A stretch of 64,000 nucleotides of DNA from Levilactobacillus brevis (GCA_021383565.1 CP079699.1:930001-994000); one strand, 5' to 3'; numbered from the stretch's first letter, positions 9,116 through 17,417 are shown. The notes: generated by a model not told the origin, from the letters alone. Made by a program: numbers and translations.

Positions 9116-10862
9116 GAACGCCTCCCTTCACTTGCGTCTCGAGTTGTTGCTGATCGAACATGCGTTGATACCACCCGTGAGCGGCCATCAACTGGGCGTG
9201 GGTGCCCCGTTCGACGACACGACCATCGTCGAGTACGAGGATCTCATCAGCCCCCATGACCGAACTCAACCGGTGCGCCGAAATAATCGTCGTCTTGTTG
9301 GCCCGTTCGGCTTTCAAATTAGCTAAAATTTCGGCCTCCGTTTCGGCATCCACGGCGGACAAGGCGTCGTCTAGGATGAGCAGCTCCGGATTAATCAGGA
9401 GTGCCCGGGCAATCGCCATTCGCTGACGTTGACCCCCGGATAGTGAAATCCCTTCCTCGCCCACTTGGGTGTCGTACCCGTCTGGTAATTGGGCAATCTG
9501 CCCGGACAGGTCACTCTTCGTCGCCGCAGCTTCCACTTCGGCCTGGGTGGCATCGGGCTTGGCAAAACGGATGTTTTCGAAGATGTTTGAAGAGAACAGG
9601 AAACTTTCCTGCGGTACGTAGCCAATAGCCGGTAAGTAGCTGTCCAGCGCGTAGTCCTTGATGGGATGCCCGCCAAAGCGAATCTCGCCATCATAGGCGT
9701 CAAACTCGCGCAAAATTAGTTTCATAATCGTCGACTTCCCGGCACCGACCCGGCCGACAATTCCCAGCGTCTTCCCCGCTTGAAGGTCAAAGTCAATCTG
9801 CTGTAGACTGGCACCGGCGTCGTCCGGATAGTCAAACCGCTTGACGTGATAGCTCAACGTCCCGGTCGGCCGGACTTTCAGGCCGTTGACGCGGTCGATG
9901 ATGTGGGTCTTTTGATTCAATAACTCCATGACCCGATCGTAACTGGCATTGCCCCGTTCCATGGTGTTAAAGAGCATCCCCACGGCAAACATCGGCCAGA
10001 CCATCATCGCTAGGTAGCTGATGAAGGACACCAGATTCCCGATCGTAATGACGTTATGGGTGACAAAGAGGCCACCCAACACAATCGTGGCTACGTAGGA
10101 CAGAGAAATCACCAAGGTAATGGCAGGATCAAACAGGGAATCCAACCGGTTCACGCGCCGGTTAATCTTGATGGTCCGATCCACCTGCTGGTCAAAGTCC
10201 GCGACATCGTCATCTTCTTGTCCCAGCGCCTTAATCACCTTGATTCCACTGATGCTCTCCTGCGCCTTGTTATTGAGACGGGAGAAGGCAGCCTGTGAGG
10301 CGCCGAACGCCCGGTGAATCCGTTGACCTAAGAACCAAGAGATGACGGCCAGAAACGGAAAGGGAATGATCGCAATAATCGTCAGTCGCCAGTCAATCAG
10401 CGTCATCATGGCGATCAGCGTGGTGCCCCCCGTGATAATCGCATCGGCAAACTGGAGAATGCCACCACCGGCAACCCGTTGCACGGCTTCGAGATCGTTG
10501 GTCGCGTGTGCCATGAGGTCCCCGGTCCGATAGTGTTGATAGAATTCCCGATCCATCAGCATGAAGTGGTTGAATAACCGGTTCCGGAGCAATTGTTCCA
10601 GATGGGCCGCCCCACCCCAGATGGCATTTCGCCAAAGATAACGGGTGGCGTACTGCCCCAGTGCGGCGAGGGTGACAAAGCCCAGGTCGATGAGGAGTAC
10701 CCGCCCCGTCATGGTCTGCCCGTGAATGCCGTCGACCATGTTCCCGATGATCCGCGGCGGAATAATAGCGATGATGGCCGTCAGAAGTAGGCCAATCACG
10801 CCGACTAGATACGTCCGCCATTCTAGGCGAAAATACCAAGCCAGTTTACGAAAAATACTCAC
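9102..10862 (-). CDS. ABC exporter half-transporter, degenerate ATP-site partner (LmrC/YheI-like)
   Basis: A 586-residue membrane-ATPase fusion with a GTG start 9 bp after GGAGGGG. Walker A is GRVGAGKST, the signature is canonical (ISLSGGQRQR) and the switch is ISAHRLSSV. Walker B reads LLILDDALSAVD, so aspartate replaces the catalytic glutamate. Paired with the next gene, one composite ATP site is fully consensus and the other is degenerate on both faces, the hallmark of heterodimeric exporters. It is first in the two-gene operon. Confidence 0.88.
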   Translation of the reverse strand: MSIFRKLAWYFRLEWRTYLVGVIGLLLTAIIAIIPPRIIGNMVDGIHGQTMTGRVLLIDLGFVTLAALGQYATRYLWRNAIWGGAAHLEQLLRNRLFNHFMLMDREFYQHYRTGDLMAHATNDLEAVQRVAGGGILQFADAIITGGTTLIAMMTLIDWRLTIIAIIPFPFLAVISWFLGQRIHRAFGASQAAFSRLNNKAQESISGIKVIKALGQEDDDVADFDQQVDRTIKINRRVNRLDSLFDPAITLVISLSYVATIVLGGLFVTHNVITIGNLVSFISYLAMMVWPMFAVGMLFNTMERGNASYDRVMELLNQKTHIIDRVNGLKVRPTGTLSYHVKRFDYPDDAGASLQQIDFDLQAGKTLGIVGRVGAGKSTIMKLILREFDAYDGEIRFGGHPIKDYALDSYLPAIGYVPQESFLFSSNIFENIRFAKPDATQAEVEAAATKSDLSGQIAQLPDGYDTQVGEEGISLSGGQRQRMAIARALLINPELLILDDALSAVDAETEAEILANLKAERANKTTIISAHRLSSVMGADEILVLDDGRVVERGTHAQLMAAHGWYQRMFDQQQLETQVKGGVRDDG

Positions 10863-10895
10863 GAACGTCCCCTCCTTAAATTAAAATATGATTAA

Positions 10896-10924
10896 ATTGT
10901 AACAGACTTTCCAATTTTACAGAA
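10896..10924 (-). promoter_or_regulatory. Promoter of the ABC exporter operon
   Basis: TTCTGT, a 17-bp spacer and TACAAT with an extended TGT before the -10. Confidence 0.5.
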
Positions 10925-10942
10925 GTTACGGAAAAATGCAAA

Positions 10943-10980
10943 CAAAAAAAACTCGCCTCCAGGAAAACCGGAAACGAGTC
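10943..10980 (-). terminator. Terminator after the YneF-like gene
   Basis: ACTCG and CGAGT arms close an imperfect GC-rich stem (TTTCCGG / CCTGGAGG), followed on the minus strand by a run of seven or more T. Confidence 0.8.
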
Positions 10981-10996
10981 GTCAGTAAAACCAGAC

Positions 10997-11224
10997 CTAT
11001 TTTTTGTTGTGTGCGTTCTGTTGCATCGCGTTCATCATTTGATGTAACTTCCGTTGTGATGGTTTTTGTCCCATTTGCAACATCATCGCACGCAGTTGGT
11101 CTTCGTTAATTGGCGGATTGTCTTTCAGGTAGTTTTCCATGTACTTACGGGCACCGAAGAAGCCCCCAGCAGCACAGCCAAGGCCGACAACGATGACAAT
11201 AATGATCCAGATCCAAGTTGACAA
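10997..11224 (-). CDS. YneF family small membrane protein
   Basis: A 75-residue protein with an N-terminal transmembrane helix (WIWIIIVIVVGLGCAAGGFF), then a KYMENYLKDNPPINEDQLRA segment and a basic Gln/Met-rich tail. This is the UPF0154/YneF pattern. The TTG start is chosen because AAGGAGGGG lies 6 bp upstream. The longer ATG reading begins inside that site. In Bacillus yneF lies near lexA, as it does here. Molecular function is unknown. Confidence 0.85.
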   Translation of the reverse strand: MSTWIWIIIVIVVGLGCAAGGFFGARKYMENYLKDNPPINEDQLRAMMLQMGQKPSQRKLHQMMNAMQQNAHNKK

Positions 11225-11322
11225 GGTATTCCCCTCCTTTTTGCAGTCATTCATTTTACAATTTTACACAAACTTAACGCAAAATAAAAGAGCGAATCCG
11301 GTAAAAAGACCCGCTCGCTTAA

Positions 11323-11574
11323 TTAATTGTCGCGTAAACCCTTTTTGCGTTGAATATTGCGGACCTTTTCTGGCGTAACTTCCTTACCATTTTTGTCGTA
11401 AACCTGCATCATTTCGACCTGACTCTTGAAGCTGGCCCGAAATAACTTCAGGTATTTTTGCCGCAACGTTGCCCGTTCGGCCGTTTCCTCAGCGGTTAAG
11501 CCTTCATCCGTCTTGGCCTTGTGCGCCAATTCATTGATCCGTACTAATAAGGTGTCCATCGTTTCTTCAGCCAT
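11323..11574 (-). CDS. DUF896 (YnzC-like) protein
   Basis: An 83-residue helical protein: MDTLLVRINELAHKAK, then GLTAEETAERATLRQKYL and LFRASFKSQVEMMQVYD. This is the DUF896/YnzC helical hairpin. The ATG with AAGGAGGG upstream sets the start. In Bacillus ynzC sits next to lexA and is part of the SOS region. Here it is divergent from lexA, with 245 bp between them. Function unknown. Confidence 0.87.
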   Translation of the reverse strand: MAEETMDTLLVRINELAHKAKTDEGLTAEETAERATLRQKYLKLFRASFKSQVEMMQVYDKNGKEVTPEKVRNIQRKKGLRDN

Positions 11575-11738
11575 GAACAGCCCTCCTTTATTGTATTTTT
11601 TATGGTTGTGCGTCATCCCGGACACGATTACCCCCGGACAACGTCCACACGATTTCCAATTGAACGCCGGGTTACCCCCAGCATTTCAAGACGTCCCCTA
11701 TCATATCAGGGTTATTTTCAGATTTCAACTCATTTACC

Positions 11739-11752
11739 CGAACATCTGTTTG
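11739..11752 (+). promoter_or_regulatory. LexA (SOS) box in the lexA promoter
   Basis: CGAAC-ATCT-GTTTG matches the Gram-positive CGAAC-N4-GTTCG operator at all but one base. It ends inside the lexA -35 hexamer, so LexA binding would block its own promoter. Confidence 0.8.
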
Positions 11753-11778
11753 AAAACGCCGAGAACGTATGCTACACT
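11750..11778 (+). promoter_or_regulatory. lexA promoter
   Basis: -35 TTGAAA, a 17-bp spacer and -10 TACACT. The spacer contains a second half-site-like GAACGTATGCTA. Confidence 0.7.
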
Positions 11779-11819
11779 GTGATTAAACTATACTACGAAT
11801 GACGAACGAGGTGGCAAAA

Positions 11820-12449
11820 ATGAGTAAAGCTTCTGAAAGTAAACAGCTAGCCGTCCTACGCTTCATTTGGGAACGGGTAAATGAAAAAGGGTATCCGCCG
11901 ACCGTCCGTGAAATTGGCGAAGCCGTCTCCCTGTCCTCGACCTCTACGGTGCACGGCCACATCGCCCGCCTGGAGAAGAAGGGCCTGTTGACCAAGGATC
12001 CCACGAAGCCGCGGGCCTTGGAAGTCACACCGGCCGGCTTGGAAGAACTGGGTGTCCACGAGCAACAGACGCGCATCCCCGTGCTAGGAACCGTGACCGC
12101 CGGCGAACCTATTCTGGCCGTTCAGGAAGCAACCGACTACTTTCCGGTTCCCCCAGAATTTGAACGCGACGACGATCAACTCTTCATGTTAACGATTCGC
12201 GGCGAGAGTATGATCAACATCGGTATTTTAAATGGTGACCAAGTCATCGTCCGGCGTCAACAAAACGCCGATAACGGTGATATTGTGATCGCCATGACTG
12301 AGGAAAATGAAGCGACCTGCAAGCGATTCTTCAAGGAAGCCGACCATTTCCGGTTGCAACCCGAAAACGATACCATGGCGCCGATTATTCTCAATAACGT
12401 TAGCATCTTAGGTAAGGTTGTCGGCCTGTTCCGCGACGACGTTCACTAA
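11820..12449 (+). CDS. lexA: SOS transcriptional repressor LexA
   Basis: A 209-residue LexA. The winged-helix DNA-binding domain includes [20 protein letters not shown]. The self-cleavage Ala-Gly lies in [11 protein letters not shown]. The catalytic serine is in [10 protein letters not shown] and the lysine in ATCKRFF. It represses DNA-damage genes until RecA filaments trigger cleavage. The ATG after GAGGTGG is preferred over one 7 codons upstream. Here it likely controls itself and uvrC through near-identical boxes. Confidence 0.97.
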   Translation: MSKASESKQLAVLRFIWERVNEKGYPPTVREIGEAVSLSSTSTVHGHIARLEKKGLLTKDPTKPRALEVTPAGLEELGVHEQQTRIPVLGTVTAGEPILAVQEATDYFPVPPEFERDDDQLFMLTIRGESMINIGILNGDQVIVRRQQNADNGDIVIAMTEENEATCKRFFKEADHFRLQPENDTMAPIILNNVSILGKVVGLFRDDVH

Positions 12450-12463
12450 TCATCATAAATGAC

Positions 12464-12503
12464 AAAACAGCTGTCACACCGCGAGGCCTGACAGCTGTTT
12501 TTT
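12464..12503. terminator. Bidirectional terminator between lexA and ntd
   Basis: AAAACAGCTGTCA and TGACAGCTGTTTT are perfect 13-bp arms with A and T flanks. It serves both converging genes. Confidence 0.88.
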
Positions 12504-12510
12504 ATACGTT

Positions 12511-12951
12511 TTAGATCACCTTACCGTGATAGTGACTCTCCGGTAACGTCGCAAAGTCGTAGGCGGCCAAGGCCTCCGCTTCACGAACGTAGGCGTGTAG
12601 CCCTTCGGCAATCATCAGATTCAGCGTGGTGTCCTTCTCGTGTAACACCACCACGGGCTTCTTGCTGTGGAAGGCGTACCCAATCTCAAAGGCCGTTCCC
12701 GAATCCACCTGATCGTCCACGAAGTCCACCATCCCCACGACAACATCGGCCTGGTCAATCTGGGTGACGTCCATCTGGAACGTTTGGGTGGCCCATTCCG
12801 GCGTCCCCATGGTTAGCCCCGGGATCTCACTCTTACGGGGGCTAAAGAAGCTGTCGACACGGGGGTTAGCGGCTAAGGCTTGTTCCACCCGTTCAATCCG
12901 CGAAATCTGTTCATCGTCAAAGAAGGGTCCTGCTAAATAAACTTTGGTCAC
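12511..12951 (-). CDS. Nucleoside 2-deoxyribosyltransferase
   Basis: A 146-residue protein. The GTG start (MTKVYLAGPFF) lies 6 bp after AGGAG. The family signatures are YLAGPFF at the N-terminus, VVVGMVDF, and the active-site glutamate in DSGTAFEIGYAF. Lactobacilli use this salvage enzyme to exchange bases between 2'-deoxyribonucleosides. It is slightly shorter than the roughly 157-residue Lactobacillus enzymes, but the core is complete. Whether it is purine-only or accepts both base types cannot be read from sequence alone. Confidence 0.85.
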   Translation of the reverse strand: MTKVYLAGPFFDDEQISRIERVEQALAANPRVDSFFSPRKSEIPGLTMGTPEWATQTFQMDVTQIDQADVVVGMVDFVDDQVDSGTAFEIGYAFHSKKPVVVLHEKDTTLNLMIAEGLHAYVREAEALAAYDFATLPESHYHGKVI

Positions 12952-12985
12952 ACTAATCTCCTCATTTCTCTCGAATGTAGCTCCT

Positions 12986-13006
12986 ATTATACCGGAAACG
13001 TTAACT
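12986..13006 (-). promoter_or_regulatory. ntd -10 region with overlapping cre-like site
   Basis: A TATAAT (12986-12991) sits 35 bp upstream of the GTG. CGGAAACGTTAACT (12993-13006), 12 of 14 bases of a CcpA cre consensus, abuts it. No clear -35 is present at 17 bp. Confidence 0.35.
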
Positions 13007-13172
13007 TTTAGCGACAACATTTTAATTAACATTCGGTTATAAAACGGTAAGCCCAGTCATTTTCATTAATTTATTAATATTATTCGAGTTTGACCGTCCG
13101 GTTGCGCGCCCTTTCACGAGACAATTGTTTCATGCTATACTGAAGCTAATTGACATTGGGGGGATCGGTAAC

Positions 13173-13763
13173 ATGATGATTTTGGGCTTTGCCATCATGG
13201 GTGGCTTAATTACAATAATCGCGGGATTTTCGTTGATAACGGCCATTCAGAATGGGAGTTCCAAAGTGGGCGTCAGTATTCTGTTGGTCGTGGCATTGTT
13301 GGGGACGGTATTTGCCATTTGGAAACTCCCCTATTGGTCGCACCAAACAACCGCTCCGGCCACGCACACGGCCAAGCAACAATCTCAGATTAGTTCGCAG
13401 TCCGGTCAGGTCTTCTCGGCAAGCTCGAGTGGTGTGACCCAGGCAGACAACGAGAAGAGCGTGCAGCAGCAGTTAGCCAAAGCACTCACTAAGCTGGGCA
13501 CCGTCACCTTTGACCGTGCTAACAAGACCTACACGCTGACCGTGACGAACAGCGACCTTAAGCAGACGATCCAGGCGCTCACCAAGAAACCAAGTCTGGC
13601 CAAGCAAGCCAAGTGGCCGCGCTTCGTGGAAAACTTTACCAAGACCAGTGGCTCGCTGGCCAAGTCGCTGGGCAAAGGCTACCGTCTGGAAGTTCGTGTG
13701 GGTCACCAAGACCCGGTGCTGGTCTTCAAGGATGGTTACGTGGTTAAGAATCAATTCGAATAA
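13173..13763 (+). CDS. Membrane-anchored protein of unknown function
   Basis: A 196-residue protein starting at ATGATG after a TGGGGGG site. Two N-terminal hydrophobic helices (about residues 1-25 and 29-48) are followed by a Gln/Ser-rich linker. A soluble extracytoplasmic-type domain rich in Lys and Thr starts near residue 95. No family recognised. It has a TATACT -10 at about 13135 and its own terminator. A secreted-domain anchor or envelope stress sensor is possible, but nothing in the sequence decides it. Confidence 0.7.
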   Translation: MMILGFAIMGGLITIIAGFSLITAIQNGSSKVGVSILLVVALLGTVFAIWKLPYWSHQTTAPATHTAKQQSQISSQSGQVFSASSSGVTQADNEKSVQQQLAKALTKLGTVTFDRANKTYTLTVTNSDLKQTIQALTKKPSLAKQAKWPRFVENFTKTSGSLAKSLGKGYRLEVRVGHQDPVLVFKDGYVVKNQFE

Positions 13764-13774
13764 AGATTAAAAAT

Positions 13775-13828
13775 AAGGTGTCCGCTAAGCCTCAGACCGG
13801 TTAGTCTAAGGTTTAGCGGACACCTTTT
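13775..13828. terminator. Bidirectional terminator between the membrane protein and mvaS
   Basis: AAGGTGTCCGCTAA and TTAGCGGACACCTT form a 14-bp perfect stem with T runs on both sides. Confidence 0.88.
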
Positions 13829-13839
13829 AATTTCAACGC

Positions 13840-15009
13840 CTAACGGTGGCGGTACTGCCGTTGTTGGTTTTGCCGGCCAGCAAGATAGTAATCGGCCGTC
13901 TCTTCGCCCACGGCCAGTTGCGTATCACGCGCATCGTTACTGAGCTGACTACGGTAAATGGCCTCGTACTCGGTCACACTCACCCGCCGACGTTGGGCCA
14001 ACAGCTGGGTCAATGCCACGTCGTCAAAGCCTTGGCGGAAGTCGGGCTGGATCAGGCCACTGAAGAACTCGCCCTCGGCCCCGGACCCGTAACTAAAGAA
14101 GCCAACGCGATTGCCAGGGGCCAGCTGACCGTGCCGCAATAGTGACAAGAAGCTAAGATACAACGACCCCGTGTAAAGATTTCCAACATTACGGTTGTCT
14201 TCCTGACTGGCTTCGAACGCCGCCTTGAGCGTGGCCTGCTGATCCGGTTGGGCCTCGGGTAAGATTTGCCGCAAGCCCTTCCACCCCATCTTTGTAAATG
14301 GCAAGTGAAAGGCCAAGGCATCAAAGTCGGCAATTGTCCGTTGCGTCTGCTGCTGGTAGTCCGTCCATACCGTTTTGAAGAAATCGAGATAAACATTCGT
14401 CGAATATTTACCATCGACCAAGGCTTCCGTGCGGTACGTTGGCCGCCAAAAATCCATCACGTCCTCGGTGTGGTAGGCACTCACGGGCTCTAAAGCTAAA
14501 ATCTGGGGGTTGGCCGTCACCAGCACGGCAACCGCCCCGCCGCCCTGCGTCACCTCGCCGGCCGTTCGCAGGCCATAGCGTGCCACGTCGGCGCCGATGA
14601 CCAAGACCTTAGCCGTGGGATGGACACGAACGTAGTCGGCCGCCAATTGGAGACCAGCCGTGGCCCCGTAGCAAGCCTGTTTGAGCTCGATGGCTCGCGC
14701 TTGGCTGGGTAACTCCAGAAGATGGGCCAGATACACCGCCGTGGCCTTCGAGTTATCGATACCCGATTCCGTCCCGAACAGTACCATGGCGATGTCATCC
14801 TTGAGCTCGGGCGTCAAAATCTGACTGGCAGCATTGGCGGCCATCGTCACGACATCCTGGGTCGGTGGAATCACGGCCTGCTGCGACTGTCCAATGCCAA
14901 TCAAATATTTATTTGGATCTTCGCCCCGGGCAGTGGCCAGTTCGGCCATGTCCAAGTATAGTCCTGGCGTGTAAAAACCAATTTTATCAATACCGACACT
15001 GATGCTCAT
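13840..15009 (-). CDS. mvaS: Hydroxymethylglutaryl-CoA synthase
   Basis: A 389-residue thiolase-fold enzyme of the mevalonate pathway, which condenses acetyl-CoA and acetoacetyl-CoA. The ATG (MSISVGIDKIGFYTPG) follows a GGAGG site 9 bp upstream. Catalytic residues visible are the glutamate in FGTESGIDNSKA, the cysteine in KQACYGATAG and the histidine in FHLPFTKMG. Length is typical. It is a single gene here, not clustered with mvaA. Confidence 0.95.
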   Translation of the reverse strand: MSISVGIDKIGFYTPGLYLDMAELATARGEDPNKYLIGIGQSQQAVIPPTQDVVTMAANAASQILTPELKDDIAMVLFGTESGIDNSKATAVYLAHLLELPSQARAIELKQACYGATAGLQLAADYVRVHPTAKVLVIGADVARYGLRTAGEVTQGGGAVAVLVTANPQILALEPVSAYHTEDVMDFWRPTYRTEALVDGKYSTNVYLDFFKTVWTDYQQQTQRTIADFDALAFHLPFTKMGWKGLRQILPEAQPDQQATLKAAFEASQEDNRNVGNLYTGSLYLSFLSLLRHGQLAPGNRVGFFSYGSGAEGEFFSGLIQPDFRQGFDDVALTQLLAQRRRVSVTEYEAIYRSQLSNDARDTQLAVGEETADYYLAGRQNQQRQYRHR

Positions 15010-15320
15010 GCGTTGTGACCTCCTGAATTTTCGGTCCTGCCAGTTTGTGGCCAAGCTAACGATATGCTGGTCGCTTTTAACTGACGGTACCCCTTCTGAA
15101 TTGAACTAACTTTAATTGTACAACACAAGTTGCCCCCACAGCTAGCCGATGACGAGGCCTAACGAACTCTTAATATTCTGTAAAAGAAAAATGGCCCGGG
15201 CCAATCCACCGATAATTCGGGTAAATTAGCCGCAAGAGCCATTAATTGTATCTAGCAATCAAGTGACACATTGTCTCGTCAGTGTTGCCATTCATATACT
15301 TTTTGCATGCTACAACTGTG
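15010..15320. other. Intergenic region between ppk2 and mvaS
   Basis: No gene is seen. Its right part carries a long hairpin (15188-15245) plausible as the ppk2 terminator, including the perfect 12-bp palindrome TGGCCCGGGCCA (15192-15203). A TACAAT (15115-15120, minus) about 105 bp upstream of mvaS is a candidate -10, without a good -35. Confidence 0.5.
15188..15245 (-). terminator. Probable ppk2 terminator
   Basis: On the minus strand AATGGC and GCCATT close a long interrupted stem that ends in TTTTTCTTTT. The arms are short and the loop long, so confidence is moderate. Confidence 0.45.
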
Positions 15321-16202
15321 TTATAATTTATGATCTTTCAACTGTTGCAGGACGGCCCGCAATTTTTGCTTGGTCTCGGCACTGACCTTGGGATATTCGG
15401 GGTGTAACACTTGCAATCGGTCGATCAAAATATTGGAGACAATCAGCCGAGCCACGCCCTTGTCGTCGGCCGGGATCAGATACCACGGACTCTTCTTGGT
15501 GGCCGTGTTCTCTAACATTCGCGTATAAGCGGTTTGGTAATCATCCCAAAAGGCCCGCTCCTGCATGTCGCTGGGGGCAAACTTCCAGTTCTTGCTGGGA
15601 ACTTCAATTCGCCGTTCGAAGCGGTGGGTCTGTTCATCCTTGGACAGGTGCAAGAAGAACTTGATAACCTCGAAGCCCTGGTGACGTAAGTATTTTTCGT
15701 AATTTCTCAAATCATGGTAGCGGTGGTCCCAGAACTTATCGTCCACATCGCTCACCGAATCAATCCCCGGCAAGTTCTGTGTGGTCAACATCTCGGGATG
15801 TACGTGACTAATCAAGACATCCTCGTACTGCGACCGGTTGAAGATACGAATCTCCCCTCTGGGTGGCAATGCCTGATTAATCCGCCACAAAAAGTCGTGA
15901 TCTAACTGTAGATGGGTCGGTTGCTTAAAACTGACCACACTGGTTCCCGAGGGATTCAAGCCGCTGAAGACGTGGCGAATCAGCCCGTCCTTACCAGCGG
16001 TATCCATCCCTTGGAGGATCACAATGATTCCGTGTTTCTTCTGCGAATATAACCGGGATTGCAGGTCGCTTAGCGTGGCCACGTTGTCGGCTAAGGCACT
16101 GTTAATGACGGCTTGATTGGGCCCCTTCTCAACACGTGTCGCCAGTTGGGCGAGTTCCAGGGGGTGTTCTCCAGCATAACGATAACTACTCTCAGTAGTC
16201 AT
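15321..16202 (-). CDS. ppk2: Polyphosphate kinase 2 family protein
   Basis: A 293-residue PPK2-domain protein. Walker A is LQGMDTAGKDG near residue 65, and the lid and Walker B region reads IRIFNRSQYEDVLI. It belongs to the polyphosphate:AMP or polyphosphate:nucleotide phosphotransferases, which move phosphate from polyphosphate to nucleotides. The ATG at 16202 lies 9 bp after GAGGAG. The in-frame ATG at 16211 is too close to that site. The nucleotide acceptor class is not resolved by eye. Confidence 0.88.
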   Translation of the reverse strand: MTTESSYRYAGEHPLELAQLATRVEKGPNQAVINSALADNVATLSDLQSRLYSQKKHGIIVILQGMDTAGKDGLIRHVFSGLNPSGTSVVSFKQPTHLQLDHDFLWRINQALPPRGEIRIFNRSQYEDVLISHVHPEMLTTQNLPGIDSVSDVDDKFWDHRYHDLRNYEKYLRHQGFEVIKFFLHLSKDEQTHRFERRIEVPSKNWKFAPSDMQERAFWDDYQTAYTRMLENTATKKSPWYLIPADDKGVARLIVSNILIDRLQVLHPEYPKVSAETKQKLRAVLQQLKDHKL

Positions 16203-16366
16203 ACGCACCATCTCCTCATTAACTTTTACCTTAGCATGCTTAGACGTGGGATACCAGCGAACGCTTGGACTTTTTTGAAATAAACGGCAAAATCTTCGCG
16301 TTCCCCTGATAACCTTGATATACTTAGCATGTAAACACTTACTTGATCAATGGAGGCCTCGATAAA

Positions 16367-17029
16367 ATGAAAAAGATTACGGCATACTTTGTTCGTCACG
16401 GTCAGACCATGTTAAACCACTACAATAAGGTGCAGGGGTGGATTGATTCACCACTCACCGAAAAGGGTCGCGCAGACGCCAAGCGCGCGGGTCAACAACT
16501 CAGTAACATCCCCTTTGTTGCCGCCTATAGTAGCGATTCCGGTCGGGCCATTGAGACGGCGCACATCGCCCTCAAAGAGAATCCGGACAACATGAACATC
16601 GTGACCTATCAGTACCCAGAGTTCCGTGAACAGTGTCATGGCTACTTCGAAGGCAACGACTTGAACCAAATGTGGCAGTTCGTCGGGGCCCAAGTTGGGC
16701 TGACCTCCGAATCCAAGGTGCTGGGCACCTACGGCTTGGAGAAGGCCCGCGACCTGATTCACCAGGCCGACCTGTATGGTGAAGCCGAGAGTAATGACAT
16801 GTTCTGGGAACGACTCGACCGGGGCTTTGACAAGCTACGGGCCAACTCCAAGGATGGCGACCAAGTGTTGGTGGTCTCCCACGGAATGACGATTCGCTCC
16901 ATCATTGATCGTTACGCGCCCGAATTGGACGAAGGCGTGGCCACCATCAACGGTAGTATTACCAAGTTGGAAATTACGGATGACGATATTCACGTTGACT
17001 TCTTCAACCGTATTGATTTCCAATCCTAA
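16367..17029 (+). CDS. Histidine phosphatase family protein (phosphoglycerate mutase-like)
   Basis: A 220-residue protein. The phosphohistidine motif VRHGQT lies at residues 9-14 and the second catalytic histidine is in VVSHGMTIRSI. It is shorter than, and lacks other hallmarks of, the glycolytic dPGM, so it is likely a broad or specialised phosphatase. A TATACT -10 lies 43 bp upstream (16319-16324) and TGGAGG precedes the ATG. Only 20 bp separate it from the PspC-domain gene, so the two are probably cotranscribed. Confidence 0.85.
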   Translation: MKKITAYFVRHGQTMLNHYNKVQGWIDSPLTEKGRADAKRAGQQLSNIPFVAAYSSDSGRAIETAHIALKENPDNMNIVTYQYPEFREQCHGYFEGNDLNQMWQFVGAQVGLTSESKVLGTYGLEKARDLIHQADLYGEAESNDMFWERLDRGFDKLRANSKDGDQVLVVSHGMTIRSIIDRYAPELDEGVATINGSITKLEITDDDIHVDFFNRIDFQS

Positions 17030-17049
17030 GCATGTAGGAGGTGCTTCAC

Positions 17050-17235
17050 ATGAAAAGTATCCATCGTTCACGTTATGACCGCGTCTTTGCCGGTGTCATT
17101 GGCGGTATCGCCGATCACTTCGACTGGAACGCCAACATCGCACGCGTTATCTTCGTATTGTTAGCCATCACCCCCATGTTTCCAGGACTCATTGCCTACC
17201 TGATTCTCTGGATGATTATGGGTGATCCCGAATAA
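17050..17235 (+). CDS. PspC domain-containing small membrane protein
   Basis: A 61-residue protein that is almost entirely a PspC domain: RSRYDRVFAGVIGGIADHF, then a hydrophobic helix ending AYLILWMIMG. PspC domains act in envelope-stress sensing in some bacteria. In lactobacilli these short versions have no assigned role. It follows the phosphatase gene with a TAGGAGG site and shares its terminator. Confidence 0.88.
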   Translation: MKSIHRSRYDRVFAGVIGGIADHFDWNANIARVIFVLLAITPMFPGLIAYLILWMIMGDPE

Positions 17236-17241
17236 CTGGTT

Positions 17242-17269
17242 AAAGTCCGAGACCAACTCGGACTTTTTT
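17242..17269 (+). terminator. Terminator after the PspC-domain gene
   Basis: AAAGTCCGAG-ACCAA-CTCGGACTTTTTT is a 10-bp perfect stem with a T run. Confidence 0.9.
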
Positions 17270-17289
17270 CATACGCCAAAATAAAATAA

Positions 17290-17303
17290 TGAAAACGCTA
17301 ACA
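17290..17303 (+). promoter_or_regulatory. cre (CcpA) site upstream of ndk
   Basis: TGAAAACGCTAACA fits the catabolite-responsive element consensus TGWAANCGNTNWCA at every position. It ends 17 bp before the ndk -35, a position compatible with CcpA activation, as at acetate-overflow genes of Bacillus. It lies beyond the preceding terminator, so ndk is the likely target. Confidence 0.65.
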
Positions 17304-17320
17304 AAATATTCATAATTTGA

Positions 17321-17349
17321 TTGACGTTGCGGAAAGGTTAGTCTACAAT
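17321..17349 (+). promoter_or_regulatory. ndk promoter
   Basis: TTGACG, a 17-bp spacer and TACAAT, 69 bp before the start codon. Confidence 0.8.
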
Positions 17350-17417
17350 TTGAATTAACAACTTAGTTATACCCGCTATAACTTGGACGCTTTAAAAACT
17401 CAAGGAGGTTCTCTACC

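Noticed and set aside
10393-10839. 148-residue minus-strand ORF within the ABC exporter gene
   Set aside because: Another frame of a well-conserved gene. Composition follows the codon shadow of high-GC third positions, with no ribosome binding site or motif.
12510-13032. 173-residue version of the deoxyribosyltransferase
   Set aside because: The GTG at 12951 has a good ribosome binding site and the family N-terminus MTKVYLAGPFF. The longer form spans the promoter.
15192-15203. TGGCCCGGGCCA palindrome as an operator
   Set aside because: It fits better inside the ppk2 terminator-like stem, and no other copy was found.
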